Below, piece after piece: positions 31,796-39,312 of a stretch of DNA of 39,354 bases (the stretch's first letter is position 1; every line of letters starts with the position of its first letter). The notes below the pieces were generated by a model. The model was not told the origin of the DNA. It was given only the letters and a program-made list of their open reading frames with translations, and did no database searches. This DNA comes from CAYFNK01 sp964474895 (lineage in GTDB: Archaea > Nanobdellota > Nanobdellia > SCGC-AAA011-G17 > PNOQ01): NCBI GenBank assembly GCA_964474895.1, contig CAYYUK010000006.1, positions 1-39,354 of the forward strand, in the 5' to 3' direction. A program made the translations under genes and the position numbers.

Positions 31796-32030
31796 AGATG
31801 CAATAAAAGAAAAAAAACTTTTTGTAGGAACTGGTAGAACTATTAAAGCTCTCAAAAAAGGTGAAGCAAAAGAAGTTTTTTTATCCAAAAATTGTTTATC
31901 TTCTACCAAGGATGAAATAAAAAAATTAGCTGAACTCTCCAAAGTTGAATATGTAGAACTGGAATTAACAAATGAGGAATTGGGGGCTGCTTGTAAAAAG
32001 CCATTTTCTATTGATTGTTGCTATTGTTAA
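31776..32030 (+). CDS. rpl30e: Ribosomal protein L30e
   Basis: This 84-aa protein of the L7Ae/L30e RNA-binding family has KLFVGTGRTIKALKKGEAKEVFL near the N-terminus and the family pattern ELTNEELGAACKKPFSIDCC at the C-terminus. It is shorter than typical L30e (about 100 aa), mainly at the end. It overlaps the rpoA'' 3' end by 20 bp, as expected in the archaeal RNA polymerase-ribosomal cluster. Its stop is followed by one base and the nusA ATG. Confidence 0.9.
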   Translation: MSLKKLRDAIKEKKLFVGTGRTIKALKKGEAKEVFLSKNCLSSTKDEIKKLAELSKVEYVELELTNEELGAACKKPFSIDCCYC

Positions 32031-32031
32031 A

Positions 32032-32436
32032 ATGAAGTTAAATCGAGATCTTATACAATACATTGGTTTGTTTGAAAAGATAACCAGAACTGGAGTTAAA
32101 AATTGTTTCTTTCAGGGAGAATGTTTAGTTTTTGTGGTAGTTTCTGGACAGAAAAGTAAAGCAATTGGCAAGAATGCCGTCAATGTTAAGAAGATTTCAA
32201 GTTTAATTAATAAAAAAGTGAAGATTATTGAGTTTAATCAGGACCCAGTTAAATTTATAAATGGATATATTTATCCGGTAGAAGCTGAAACTGTTGTAAA
32301 TGACAATGGTGTGGAAGTTAAAGTTAAATCCTCAAAAGATAAAGGATTGCTCATTGGAAGAAATAGAAAAAATCTTGACGATTTAAAATCAATTGTTGAT
32401 TATTATTTCAAGATAAAAAATGTAAAAATTGTTTAA
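32032..32436 (+). CDS. nusA: Archaeal NusA (KH-domain) protein
   Basis: This 134-aa archaeal NusA has two KH domains and no S1 or acidic domain. KH1 has VVSGQKSKAIGKNAVNVKKI (GxxG as GKNA), and KH2 has KGLLIGRNRKNLDDLKSIVD with the motif GRNR. It binds RNA in transcription elongation/termination and sits in the classic place between L30e and S12. The upstream in-frame ATG at 31972 would add 20 residues that overlap rpl30e in another frame; the TAAAATG junction favours 32032. Confidence 0.95.
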   Translation: MKLNRDLIQYIGLFEKITRTGVKNCFFQGECLVFVVVSGQKSKAIGKNAVNVKKISSLINKKVKIIEFNQDPVKFINGYIYPVEAETVVNDNGVEVKVKSSKDKGLLIGRNRKNLDDLKSIVDYYFKIKNVKIV

Positions 32437-32437
32437 A

Positions 32438-32875
32438 ATGGGAAAAAAATCTAAAGGACTTGCATCTGGAAGGAAGCTTAAGAGTAGAAGGAAGGCTTTT
32501 AGATGGAAGGACCAATATTTTACTAGAAGAGTTTTAGACTTGAAGAAGAAATCAGATCCTTTGACTGGTAGTCACCAAGCCAATGCTATTGTTTTAGAGA
32601 AAGTTCAATTAGAAGCAAAACAGCCAAACTCTGCTCTTAGAAAATGTATAAAATGTCAATTGGTTAAAAATAGTAGAAAGATGACTGCTTTTGTTCCGGG
32701 TGATAATGCTATTAAATTTATTAATGAACATGATAATGTTATTGTTGAATGTATTGGTGGTGCCAAGGGAAGAAGTAAGGGAGATATTCCTGGTGTTAGG
32801 TGGCAAGTTATCAAAGTTAATGATCAGTCTTTAAAGGGATTATTATCTGGAAAGATAGAGAAGGGTAGAAGATGA
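32438..32875 (+). CDS. rps12: Ribosomal protein S12 (uS12)
   Basis: This decoding-centre protein of the small subunit has the KQPNSALRKCIKCQLVKN loop and the GRSKGDIPGVRWQVIKVN end, both standard for archaeal uS12. MGKKSKGL at 32438 is chosen because it follows the nusA stop in a TAAAATG junction; the TTG 9 nt upstream is not needed. The length, 145 aa, is normal. It overlaps rps7 as ATGA. Confidence 0.97.
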   Translation: MGKKSKGLASGRKLKSRRKAFRWKDQYFTRRVLDLKKKSDPLTGSHQANAIVLEKVQLEAKQPNSALRKCIKCQLVKNSRKMTAFVPGDNAIKFINEHDNVIVECIGGAKGRSKGDIPGVRWQVIKVNDQSLKGLLSGKIEKGRR

Positions 32876-33471
32876 AATTATTCGATAAATGGGATGTGTC
32901 TGAAGTTAAGGTTAATGAAGAAGCACTTAGACCTTATATTCATTTACAAGAGTTACTTATTCCTAGAACTGGTGGCAAAGCTGCCCAGGGTCAGAGAATT
33001 TGGAGTCAAAAAACTCATATTGTTGAGAGATTTATGAATAAATTAATGGTTCCAGGACATGTTAAGAAACATAAACACAAAAGAACTTCTGGTCGTAATA
33101 CTGGAAAGGCTCTTAATGTTCAAAAAATAGTTATTAAAGTTTTTGAAAATTTAGAAAAGAAAACTGGAAAGAATCCAATTCAAGTTTTTGTAACTGCAGT
33201 TGAAAATGCTGCTCCACGTGAAGAAGTTACAAGCATTGAGTATGGTGGTGCAAGATATTCCAAGTCTGTTGAAGTTAGTCCTTTGAGAAGAATTGATATT
33301 GTTCTTAGATATTTTGTTTGGGGTGCCTATGCTAAAGCATTTAATGCTAAGATTAAGATGGTTGATGCTTTGACTAATGAGTTATTGGGTGCTTATAATT
33401 TGGATACTGCTTCTAGTTCAGCTTTGAGTAAAAAGCTAGAGTTGGAAAGACAGTCGGATGCTTCAAGATGA
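32872..33471 (+). CDS. rps7: Ribosomal protein S7 (uS7)
   Basis: This head protein of the 30S subunit, 199 aa, is typical of archaea. Clear blocks are RYFVWGAYAKAFN-type sequence, KTHIVERFMNKLM, GKNPIQVFVTAVENAAPREE and YGGARYSKSVEVSPLRRID. It starts in an ATGA overlap with rps12 and ends in an ATGA overlap with the UPF0145-type gene. Confidence 0.97.
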   Translation: MKLFDKWDVSEVKVNEEALRPYIHLQELLIPRTGGKAAQGQRIWSQKTHIVERFMNKLMVPGHVKKHKHKRTSGRNTGKALNVQKIVIKVFENLEKKTGKNPIQVFVTAVENAAPREEVTSIEYGGARYSKSVEVSPLRRIDIVLRYFVWGAYAKAFNAKIKMVDALTNELLGAYNLDTASSSALSKKLELERQSDASR

Positions 33472-33782
33472 TAAATGTAAATACAGATTTTATTTCTGGG
33501 AAAGAAATTAAGGAGACATTGGGTTTAGTTAGGGGTTCAACTATTAGGGCTAGACATGTTGGAAGAGATCTTTTGGCTAGTTTGAAAACTATTATTGGTG
33601 GGGAAATAAAGAGTTATACTGCTATGATAAATAAGGCTAGAGATGAAGCTTTGAGTAGAATGAATGAAGAAGCTAGTAAATTGGGTGCTGATGCTGTTGT
33701 TAATGTCAGATTTGTGACTGCTGAAGTTATGCAAGGCGCTGCCGAAGTTTTGGCTTATGGTACTGCTGTTAAGTTGGAGTAA
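33468..33782 (+). CDS. YbjQ/UPF0145-family protein
   Basis: This 104-aa protein has the family layout: LGLVRGSTIRARHVGRDLLA near the start, MINKARDEALSRMNEEASKL in the middle, and GADAVVNVRFVTAEVMQGAA with a final LAYGTAVKLE. Such proteins form pentameric beta barrels in structural studies; the biological role is not established. It is not a usual neighbour of ribosomal genes, yet it is coupled to rps7 by ATGA, so it is co-expressed with the S12-S7 mRNA. Confidence 0.92.
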   Translation: MINVNTDFISGKEIKETLGLVRGSTIRARHVGRDLLASLKTIIGGEIKSYTAMINKARDEALSRMNEEASKLGADAVVNVRFVTAEVMQGAAEVLAYGTAVKLE

Positions 33783-33815
33783 AAATTTATAAAGAATAAT
33801 TTCTTTTGAACTAAT

Positions 33816-33992
33816 ATGGTAAATTATTTATTAGGAATACTTGGTCTGTTTTGTGCAATATGGGTTATTTATGATGTTGTTGCAAATCAGAAGAAAATGA
33901 AAACCGTGCAAAAAGTTTTATGGATAGTTTTTAGTATTTTGTTTAGTATCCTTACCGCGATTATCTATTACTTTGCTGTCAAGAAAAAATAA
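33816..33992 (+). CDS. Small two-helix membrane protein, PLDc_N-like (58 aa)
   Basis: This 58-residue frame, MVNYLLGILGLFCAIWVIYD, continues with VVANQKKMKTVQK and a second hydrophobic helix VLWIVFSILFSILTAIIYYF, ending in basic residues. Two membrane helices around a short basic loop, with LW before the second helix, recall the N-terminal domain of phospholipase-D-type cardiolipin synthases (PLDc_N). The conserved P-x-x-G before the end is missing. A TATA-like AATTTATAAAG lies about 26 nt before the ATG, so it is probably an independent, leaderless gene. Confidence 0.72.
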   Translation: MVNYLLGILGLFCAIWVIYDVVANQKKMKTVQKVLWIVFSILFSILTAIIYYFAVKKK

Positions 33993-34020
33993 TTTTTCTT
34001 TTCTTTTTTATATAAATATT

Positions 34021-34602
34021 TTAGAAAGAAAACATTCTATAAGAGATAACTAAAAGTAAAACTGCTATTCCTGCTGTTGTGAAATAAGCTACTTTATTCC
34101 AATTTAGTATTTTTTTACCATCTATGTTTCCCAAGGGGATCATGTTGAATGCTGCTAGCCAAGAATTAATTATTGCCCCATATCCTGAAACTGTTGGTAA
34201 AATATTTGCGAATAATAAAATGATGAATATAATTGCTAAAAATATATTTACCAAGGGTCCAGCTATTGATATCTTTCCGTTTCTTTCTCTGTTTACGTAA
34301 CCTTGAATCATTACTGCCCCAGGTGCTGCGAAAATAAATCCGAAGAAAGACATTCCTATTGCAAGTAAAAGCATTTTATTGTCTGCTCTGAATTCTGCAA
34401 AACAGTTGTATTTTTGTGCTACGTATTTATGTCCCATTTCGTGAAGTAGAAATCCCAAACCAACAGTTACACCAGAAATTAATAACATTATTATGAACTG
34501 TGATGAAAACATGTTTCCGCCAGATAGAAGAATGGCGAATGCTAGTGATATTGCTACCCAAGCTCTTGTTAAGTGTGTAATTTCTGTTTCACTGAATTGC
34601 AT
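34021..34602 (-). CDS. Site-2-protease-like membrane metallopeptidase (M50)
   Basis: This 193-aa integral membrane protease has HEMGH (H54, E55, H58) inside a membrane helix and NMIPLGNIDG (N153, P156, D161), the second M50 signature that supplies the third zinc ligand. About six hydrophobic segments are visible, and no PDZ or CBS domain, so it is a minimal site-2 protease. Archaeal relatives of this size are common, with unknown substrates. It is convergent with the 58-aa protein and divergent from the coiled-coil gene. Confidence 0.93.
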   Translation of the reverse strand: MQFSETEITHLTRAWVAISLAFAILLSGGNMFSSQFIIMLLISGVTVGLGFLLHEMGHKYVAQKYNCFAEFRADNKMLLLAIGMSFFGFIFAAPGAVMIQGYVNRERNGKISIAGPLVNIFLAIIFIILLFANILPTVSGYGAIINSWLAAFNMIPLGNIDGKKILNWNKVAYFTTAGIAVLLLVISYRMFSF

Positions 34603-34654
34603 AGTTGTTTGTTTTTTGAGAGGGTTTATAAGTTTTATTGGATTAGCTCTTTTT

Positions 34655-34969
34655 ATGAATTGGACTGAGCTTGGATTGTTGGTGGGGAAATTTGAGGATT
34701 TGTATAGTAGAATTTCTAATAAGGATAGGCTGGAGGTTGGTGATCCTTTTATGAGAGAATATGTTAAACTTTGTTATGAGCTTAATTGGTATTTACCTCC
34801 AAACTGGGAAGCATCCATAGATTTTCTTACATCTCTGAAAGAGCAACATGAAGAGTTGCTTGCAGGGGTAGAGGAAGAAGTTAGAGGAGAATTAGAACCA
34901 AAGATTAAAGAACTTGAAGAGAAAATGAAGTTGATTGCTGATGCAGTTAGACCACACTTAGATAAGTAG
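34655..34969 (+). CDS. Hypothetical 104-aa protein with a C-terminal coiled coil
   Basis: No family recognised. The first half (MNWTELGLLVGKFEDLYSRI, then ELNWYLPPNWEASIDFL) is compact and aromatic. The second half is a strongly heptad-like EELLAGVEEEVRGELEPKIK segment that should form a coiled coil. A longer frame from 34493 exists, but its first 54 codons are antisense to the M50 gene. A TATA box TTTATAAG at about 34625-34632 is 26 nt before the ATG chosen here, matching a leaderless start. Confidence 0.72.
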   Translation: MNWTELGLLVGKFEDLYSRISNKDRLEVGDPFMREYVKLCYELNWYLPPNWEASIDFLTSLKEQHEELLAGVEEEVRGELEPKIKELEEKMKLIADAVRPHLDK

Positions 34970-35019
34970 TGTTTAATTTTCACCCAAACTTTTATAAATA
35001 ATACCTTTTCTCGAGTGTT

Positions 35020-37188
35020 ATGGCAGATAAATCTTCTGAAAAGATTAAGGAACTTATGAATAATCCTAAGAGTATAAGAAATATAGCTATCTGTGCACAC
35101 ATTGATCATGGGAAGACAACTTTTTCTGATAACTTACTTGCTGGTGCTGGAATGATTTCTGAAGAATTGGCAGGAAAGCAATTAGCTTTGGATTTTCATG
35201 ATGATGAAAGTTCTAGAGGCATTACAATTGATTCTGCTAACGTTAGTATGGTTCACGCTATAAAAGGCGAAGATTATTTGATTAATTTGATTGACACTCC
35301 AGGTCACGTTGATTTTGGTGGTGATGTTACTAGGGCAATGAGGGCTGTTGATGGTGCAATTGTTTTGACAGATGCTGTTGAAGGTGTTATGCCACAAACT
35401 GAAATTGTTTTGAAACAAGCTTTGAAAGAAAATGTTAAACCAATATTATTCATAAATAAAGTTGATAGATTCATTAGGGAAGTTAAATTGACTCCTGAAG
35501 CAATGCAGCAAAAATTTGTTTCTATAATAAATCATGTTAATAAATTAATTAGAAGTATGGCTCCTGAAAAGTTTAAAGAAGAGTGGACTGTTAACGTTCA
35601 AGATGGTAGCGTTGCTTTTGGTTCTGCGTTTCATAATTGGGCATTGAGTGTTCCTTACATGCAAGATAAAGGCATTACATTTAAAGATGTAATTGATGCT
35701 TATGAGAAAGACACATGGAAAGAGCTAGCTAAGAAAGCACCTTTACATGAAGTTGTTTTAGCTAATGTTATTAGACACAGTCCAAATCCGTTAGATGCTC
35801 AGAGATATAGAATTCCAAATATTTGGCACGGTGATGTTGAAGATAATATTGGTAAATCTTTGATGAGTTGTGATCCAAAAGGTCCAGTTGGTTTTATTGT
35901 TACAAAAATTGTTATTGATAAACATGCAGGCGAAATTGCTGCAGGTCGTTTGTTTTCTGGTACTGTTGAGCAAGGTCAGGAATTGTATTTGAATGCTGGA
36001 AAGAAAAAAGTTAGATTACAACAGGTTTCAGTTTACAAAGGTTCACAAAGAGTTTCTTTTGATAAAATCCCTTGTGGGAATATTATTGGTTTGGTTGGTT
36101 TGAAAGATACTTTCGCTGGTGAAACAGTTTCTACGGAACCTATGGAAGCATTTGAAGAGATAAGACACGTTTTTGAACCTGTTATTACGAAAAGTATTGA
36201 AGCAAAGAAAGCTTCCGACTTAGCTAAGTTGATTGAGATTTTGAAGCAAGTTGCTAAAGAAGATCCAAGTATTAAAATTGAAATTAATGAAGAAACTGGA
36301 GAAAATTTAATGCATGGTATGGGTGAATTACATTTAGAAATTATTGAAAATAGAATTAGAACTGAGAAAGGATTAGATGTTCAGACTTCTCCTCCAATTG
36401 TTGTTTATAGAGAATCTGTAAGTAAGTTAGGTCCTGAAGTTGAAGGTAAGTCTCCTAATAAGCATAACAAATTCTTTTTGACAGTTGAACCATTGGATGA
36501 AGCAATTGTTAAGGCCATAAAAGATAGAGATCTACCAAATAATATTAGAATTAAAAAGAAAGATGCTGTTGTTGTACAAAAACTTGTTGAATTGGGTATG
36601 GAAACTAAAAAAGCCAAGAAAGTAAGGCAAATTTACAAAGGAAATATAGTTACTGATGATACAAGAGGTATTGTTCAAATTGGTGAAGTTATAGAAATGA
36701 TTATGGATGGTGTTCAACAGGTTGTTGATGCTGGTCCTTTGGCTAGAGAGCCTTGTTCTAGAATGATGATTAGGATTCAAGATATGAAGTTACATGAGGA
36801 TGCTATTCATAGGGGTCCTGCTCAAGTTTATCCTGCTATTAGGGAATCTATTAAAGGTTCTATGGCTGGTGCCGGTGCTTATATTTTAGAACCTGTTCAA
36901 ATTATGCAAATTGAAAGTCCTGCTGAGTTTTTGGGTGACTTGTCTGCTTTAGTTCAGAACAAAAGAGGTCAGATGTTGAATGTTGATCAGGAAGGAGATC
37001 ATATTACTGTTAAGGCTAAAATGCCCGTTGCTGAAATGTTTGGTTTGGCTTCTGATGTTAGAAGTGCTACATCTGGTCGTGGAAGTCAGTTTTTAGTTGA
37101 TCAAATGTTTGAGAAGTTGCCAACTAATTTGCAGCCAAAGGTTGTTTCTCAGATTAGAAGTAGAAAAGGTTTGAGTGATAATGCTTAA
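35020..37188 (+). CDS. fusA: Translation elongation factor aEF-2
   Basis: This 722-aa GTPase translocates the ribosome. It has the P-loop AHIDHGKTT (G1), switch region GITIDSANVS (G2), DTPGHVDFGG (G3) and NKVD (G4). The C-terminal DAIHRGPAQVYPAIRES carries H597, the residue modified to diphthamide in archaea and eukaryotes. All GTPase motifs are intact. A TATA-like TTTTATAAATA lies 25 nt before the ATG, so it has its own promoter rather than relying on rps7 upstream. Confidence 0.98.
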   Translation: MADKSSEKIKELMNNPKSIRNIAICAHIDHGKTTFSDNLLAGAGMISEELAGKQLALDFHDDESSRGITIDSANVSMVHAIKGEDYLINLIDTPGHVDFGGDVTRAMRAVDGAIVLTDAVEGVMPQTEIVLKQALKENVKPILFINKVDRFIREVKLTPEAMQQKFVSIINHVNKLIRSMAPEKFKEEWTVNVQDGSVAFGSAFHNWALSVPYMQDKGITFKDVIDAYEKDTWKELAKKAPLHEVVLANVIRHSPNPLDAQRYRIPNIWHGDVEDNIGKSLMSCDPKGPVGFIVTKIVIDKHAGEIAAGRLFSGTVEQGQELYLNAGKKKVRLQQVSVYKGSQRVSFDKIPCGNIIGLVGLKDTFAGETVSTEPMEAFEEIRHVFEPVITKSIEAKKASDLAKLIEILKQVAKEDPSIKIEINEETGENLMHGMGELHLEIIENRIRTEKGLDVQTSPPIVVYRESVSKLGPEVEGKSPNKHNKFFLTVEPLDEAIVKAIKDRDLPNNIRIKKKDAVVVQKLVELGMETKKAKKVRQIYKGNIVTDDTRGIVQIGEVIEMIMDGVQQVVDAGPLAREPCSRMMIRIQDMKLHEDAIHRGPAQVYPAIRESIKGSMAGAGAYILEPVQIMQIESPAEFLGDLSALVQNKRGQMLNVDQEGDHITVKAKMPVAEMFGLASDVRSATSGRGSQFLVDQMFEKLPTNLQPKVVSQIRSRKGLSDNA

Positions 37189-37198
37189 TTCTTAACGA

Positions 37199-37258
37199 AA
37201 CCTTTATAAACGACTTAAATGTTCAAACTTTAATTTATACTCATTTGGAGGAGAAATA
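37199..37258 (+). promoter_or_regulatory. tuf promoter, leader and Shine-Dalgarno element
   Basis: TATA box CTTTATAAAC (about 37202-37211) is followed by a leader of about 25 nt that ends with GGAGGAG (37247-37253), 5-7 nt before the ATG. This is the strongest ribosome-binding site in the window and contrasts with the leaderless genes around it. Confidence 0.75.
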
Positions 37259-38542
37259 ATGGCAAAGGAAAAACCACATGTAAATATTGTATTTGTTGGT
37301 CATGTTGACCACGGAAAGTCTACTACAGTTGGTAGATTAATGTTTGATTCTGGAAATGTTGATGAACAAGCAATGAGAAAGTTAAAAGAGAAAGCTCAAG
37401 AGCTAGGAAAAGCTGGATTTGAGTTCGCTTTTGTTATGGACAACTTGAAGGAAGAAAGAGAAAGAGGAGTTACAATTGATTTAGCTCATAAAAAATTCAT
37501 GACTTCAAAGTTCGAATATACTATAATTGATGCTCCTGGACACAGAGATTTCATTAAGAATATGATTACTGGTGCTTCACAAGCAGATATTGGTGTTTTA
37601 GTTGTAGCAGCTTCCGATGGTGTTATGGCACAGACTAAAGAGCATTTGTTCTTGTTGAAAACACTTGGTGTAAATCAGTTAGCTGTTATGGTTAACAAAA
37701 TGGATGCAGTTGATTATGCTGAAGAGAAGTTTACCAAAGTTAAAGAGCAAGTTACTGCTTTGTTGAAAACTATTGGATATAATCCGGATAATGTTCCATT
37801 TATTCCTGAAAGCGCTTTGCAAGGGGATAATGTAGCTAAGAAATCTGAGAAAATGTCTTGGTACACTGGCCCAACATTGTTGGAGCAATTAGATCAGTTC
37901 AAAGAGCCTGAAAGGCCAACTGAATTACCATTGAGATTACCTATACAAGATGTATATAATATCAAAGGTATTGGAACTGTTCCTGTTGGAAGAGTTGAAA
38001 CTGGTGTCATGAAGATTGGAGATAAAGTTACAATTATGCCTGCCAGAGATGGTAAAGGTAAAACTGGTGAAGTTAAAACTATTGAAATGCACCATGAGAC
38101 CATAAATGAAGCTATACCTGGAGATAACTGTGGATTTGTTATTAGGGGTATAGAAAAGAAAGATATTGCTAGAGGAGACGTAGTTGGTAGAGCAGATAGT
38201 CCTCCAACTTTAGTTAAAGAATTCACAGCACAGATAGTTGTTTTGAATCATCCATCTGTTTTGACTGTAGGATACACTCCTGTGTTCCACATACATACAA
38301 GTCAGGTTGCATGTAAGTTTACGAAGTTGATAAAAACTGTTAATCCAGCAACCGGTGAAACTATTGCAGAGAATCCTGATATGTTGAAAAACGGAGATGT
38401 TGCTATTGTTCAAGTTGAACCTGCAAAGCCTTTGGTTTTGGAGAAGCAGTCCGAGATTCCACAGATGTCTAGATTCGCAATCAGAGATGCGGGTAATACT
38501 GTAGCTGCTGGTATGTGTATGGATTTAATTAAGAAGGCTTAA
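37259..38542 (+). CDS. tuf: Translation elongation factor aEF-1A (EF-Tu homologue)
   Basis: This 427-aa GTPase brings aminoacyl-tRNA to the ribosome. It has GHVDHGKST (G1), RERGVTIDLAH (G2), DAPGHRDFIKNMITGAS (G3) and NKMD (G4); domains II and III are intact, with IPQMSRFAIRDAGNTVAAG at the end. The normal length is 425-435 aa. It starts after a strong GGAGG site, and an intrinsic-terminator-like hairpin overlaps the stop codon. A gap of 70 bp with its own TATA separates it from fusA. Confidence 0.98.
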   Translation: MAKEKPHVNIVFVGHVDHGKSTTVGRLMFDSGNVDEQAMRKLKEKAQELGKAGFEFAFVMDNLKEERERGVTIDLAHKKFMTSKFEYTIIDAPGHRDFIKNMITGASQADIGVLVVAASDGVMAQTKEHLFLLKTLGVNQLAVMVNKMDAVDYAEEKFTKVKEQVTALLKTIGYNPDNVPFIPESALQGDNVAKKSEKMSWYTGPTLLEQLDQFKEPERPTELPLRLPIQDVYNIKGIGTVPVGRVETGVMKIGDKVTIMPARDGKGKTGEVKTIEMHHETINEAIPGDNCGFVIRGIEKKDIARGDVVGRADSPPTLVKEFTAQIVVLNHPSVLTVGYTPVFHIHTSQVACKFTKLIKTVNPATGETIAENPDMLKNGDVAIVQVEPAKPLVLEKQSEIPQMSRFAIRDAGNTVAAGMCMDLIKKA

Positions 38543-38569
38543 ACCTTCTCTTTTTATTCTTTTTATTTA
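38532..38569 (+). terminator. Hairpin with T-rich tail at the end of tuf
   Basis: AGAAGG (38532-38537) pairs with CCTTCT (38544-38549) around a 6-nt loop, and the downstream sequence is T-rich (38551-38555 and on). The stem uses the last two codons and the stop of tuf. This is a possible intrinsic-type termination signal; archaeal termination is often specified by the T tract alone. Confidence 0.55.
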
Positions 38570-38571
38570 AA

Positions 38572-38844
38572 ATGACTAATAGAGATTTAGATTATATTGG
38601 TTGCATTTCTGCTAATCATCTTGAATCTGCAGGTTATGAAGGCTCTGTTTTATGTAAACGTCCTGAATGTGAGTTCGGTTATAAAGTTGGTTCTTTTTGT
38701 ACTAATCAAGGTAGAATTCCATTTTCTAAATTTAAAAAAAATCAGGAACAAGAAGAAAAAGAAAAACAAGAAAGGCGAGATAGGCGTGAAATTAATGATC
38801 TTGAAAAAGAGTTGGTAGTGATCTTTAATGTTTTTGCTGCCTAG
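38572..38844 (+). CDS. Hypothetical 90-aa protein with cysteine-rich N-terminus
   Basis: No family recognised. Four cysteines lie in the first half (C11, C28, C33, C43) with spacing CISANHLESAGYEGSVLC, then CKRPEC and FC. This could be an irregular zinc site, though the pairs are not CxxC. The second half is a highly charged helix (EQEEKEKQERRDRREINDLE) that may form a coiled coil, ending in a hydrophobic tail. It lies 29 bp after tuf, downstream of a terminator-like hairpin, and no clear promoter is visible, so expression may depend on readthrough. Confidence 0.6.
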   Translation: MTNRDLDYIGCISANHLESAGYEGSVLCKRPECEFGYKVGSFCTNQGRIPFSKFKKNQEQEEKEKQERRDRREINDLEKELVVIFNVFAA

Positions 38845-38879
38845 AAAACCTTTTAAACTGTTGAAATTGCACTTTAAAG

Positions 38880-39188
38880 ATGAAAAAAGCAAGAGTTAAT
38901 TTGGCAAGTACTGAAATAGATAAGCTTAATCAGATATGTGATTCTATAGTCGAGATTGCCAAGAAAACTAAGGTTGAAGTCAGAGGTCCAATACCATTGC
39001 CAACTAAGAAATTGAAACATACTGTTAGGAGAACTCCCGATGGTGAAGGTAAAGCTTCTTGGGAAAATTATGAGATGAGAATTCACAAAAGGTTGATTGA
39101 TTTGGGTGTCGATGAAAGAGCTTTGAGATTAGTTATGAGAGTTCCTATTCCTGAGAAAGTTAATATCGAAATTGAGTTATTGGATTAA
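38880..39188 (+). CDS. rps10: Ribosomal protein S10 (uS10)
   Basis: This small-subunit head protein, 102 aa, has the typical ARVNLASTEIDKLNQICDSI start, the EVRGPIPLPTKKLKHTVRRT-type block (motif RGPIPLPTK) and the ELEIHKRLIDL-like MRIHKRLIDLG end. It follows the tuf gene as in other archaea, with the 90-aa gene between. A TATA-like CTTTTAAAC lies 25 nt before the ATG, suggesting separate transcription. Confidence 0.97.
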   Translation: MKKARVNLASTEIDKLNQICDSIVEIAKKTKVEVRGPIPLPTKKLKHTVRRTPDGEGKASWENYEMRIHKRLIDLGVDERALRLVMRVPIPEKVNIEIELLD

Positions 39189-39228
39189 TTCTAAAGGTTT
39201 ATAAATCAATTATTTTTATTTCTGTTAT

Positions 39229-39312
39229 GCCGAGATCGCATAGCCTGGTTATTGCACAAGCCTGGAAAGCTTGACCCGAAAGGGTACCTGGGTTCAAATC
39301 CCAGTCTCGGCG
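39229..39312 (+). tRNA. tRNA-Ser (anticodon GGA)
   Basis: This type II tRNA has acceptor GCCGAGA/TCTCGGC, anticodon stem CAAGC/GCTTG with loop CTGGAAA (GGA at 34-36), the long variable arm ACCC-GAAA-GGGT and T-loop TTCAAAT. CCA is not encoded. A TATA-like TTTATAAATC lies about 28 nt upstream. Confidence 0.97.

Noticed and set aside
31972..32031. Longer NusA start inside rpl30e
   Set aside because: The added residues overlap rpl30e in another frame and are not NusA-like; the TAAAATG junction marks the start at 32032.
34493..34654. Upstream extension of the coiled-coil protein
   Set aside because: The extension is antisense to the M50 gene, and a TATA box sits 26 nt before the internal ATG at 34655.
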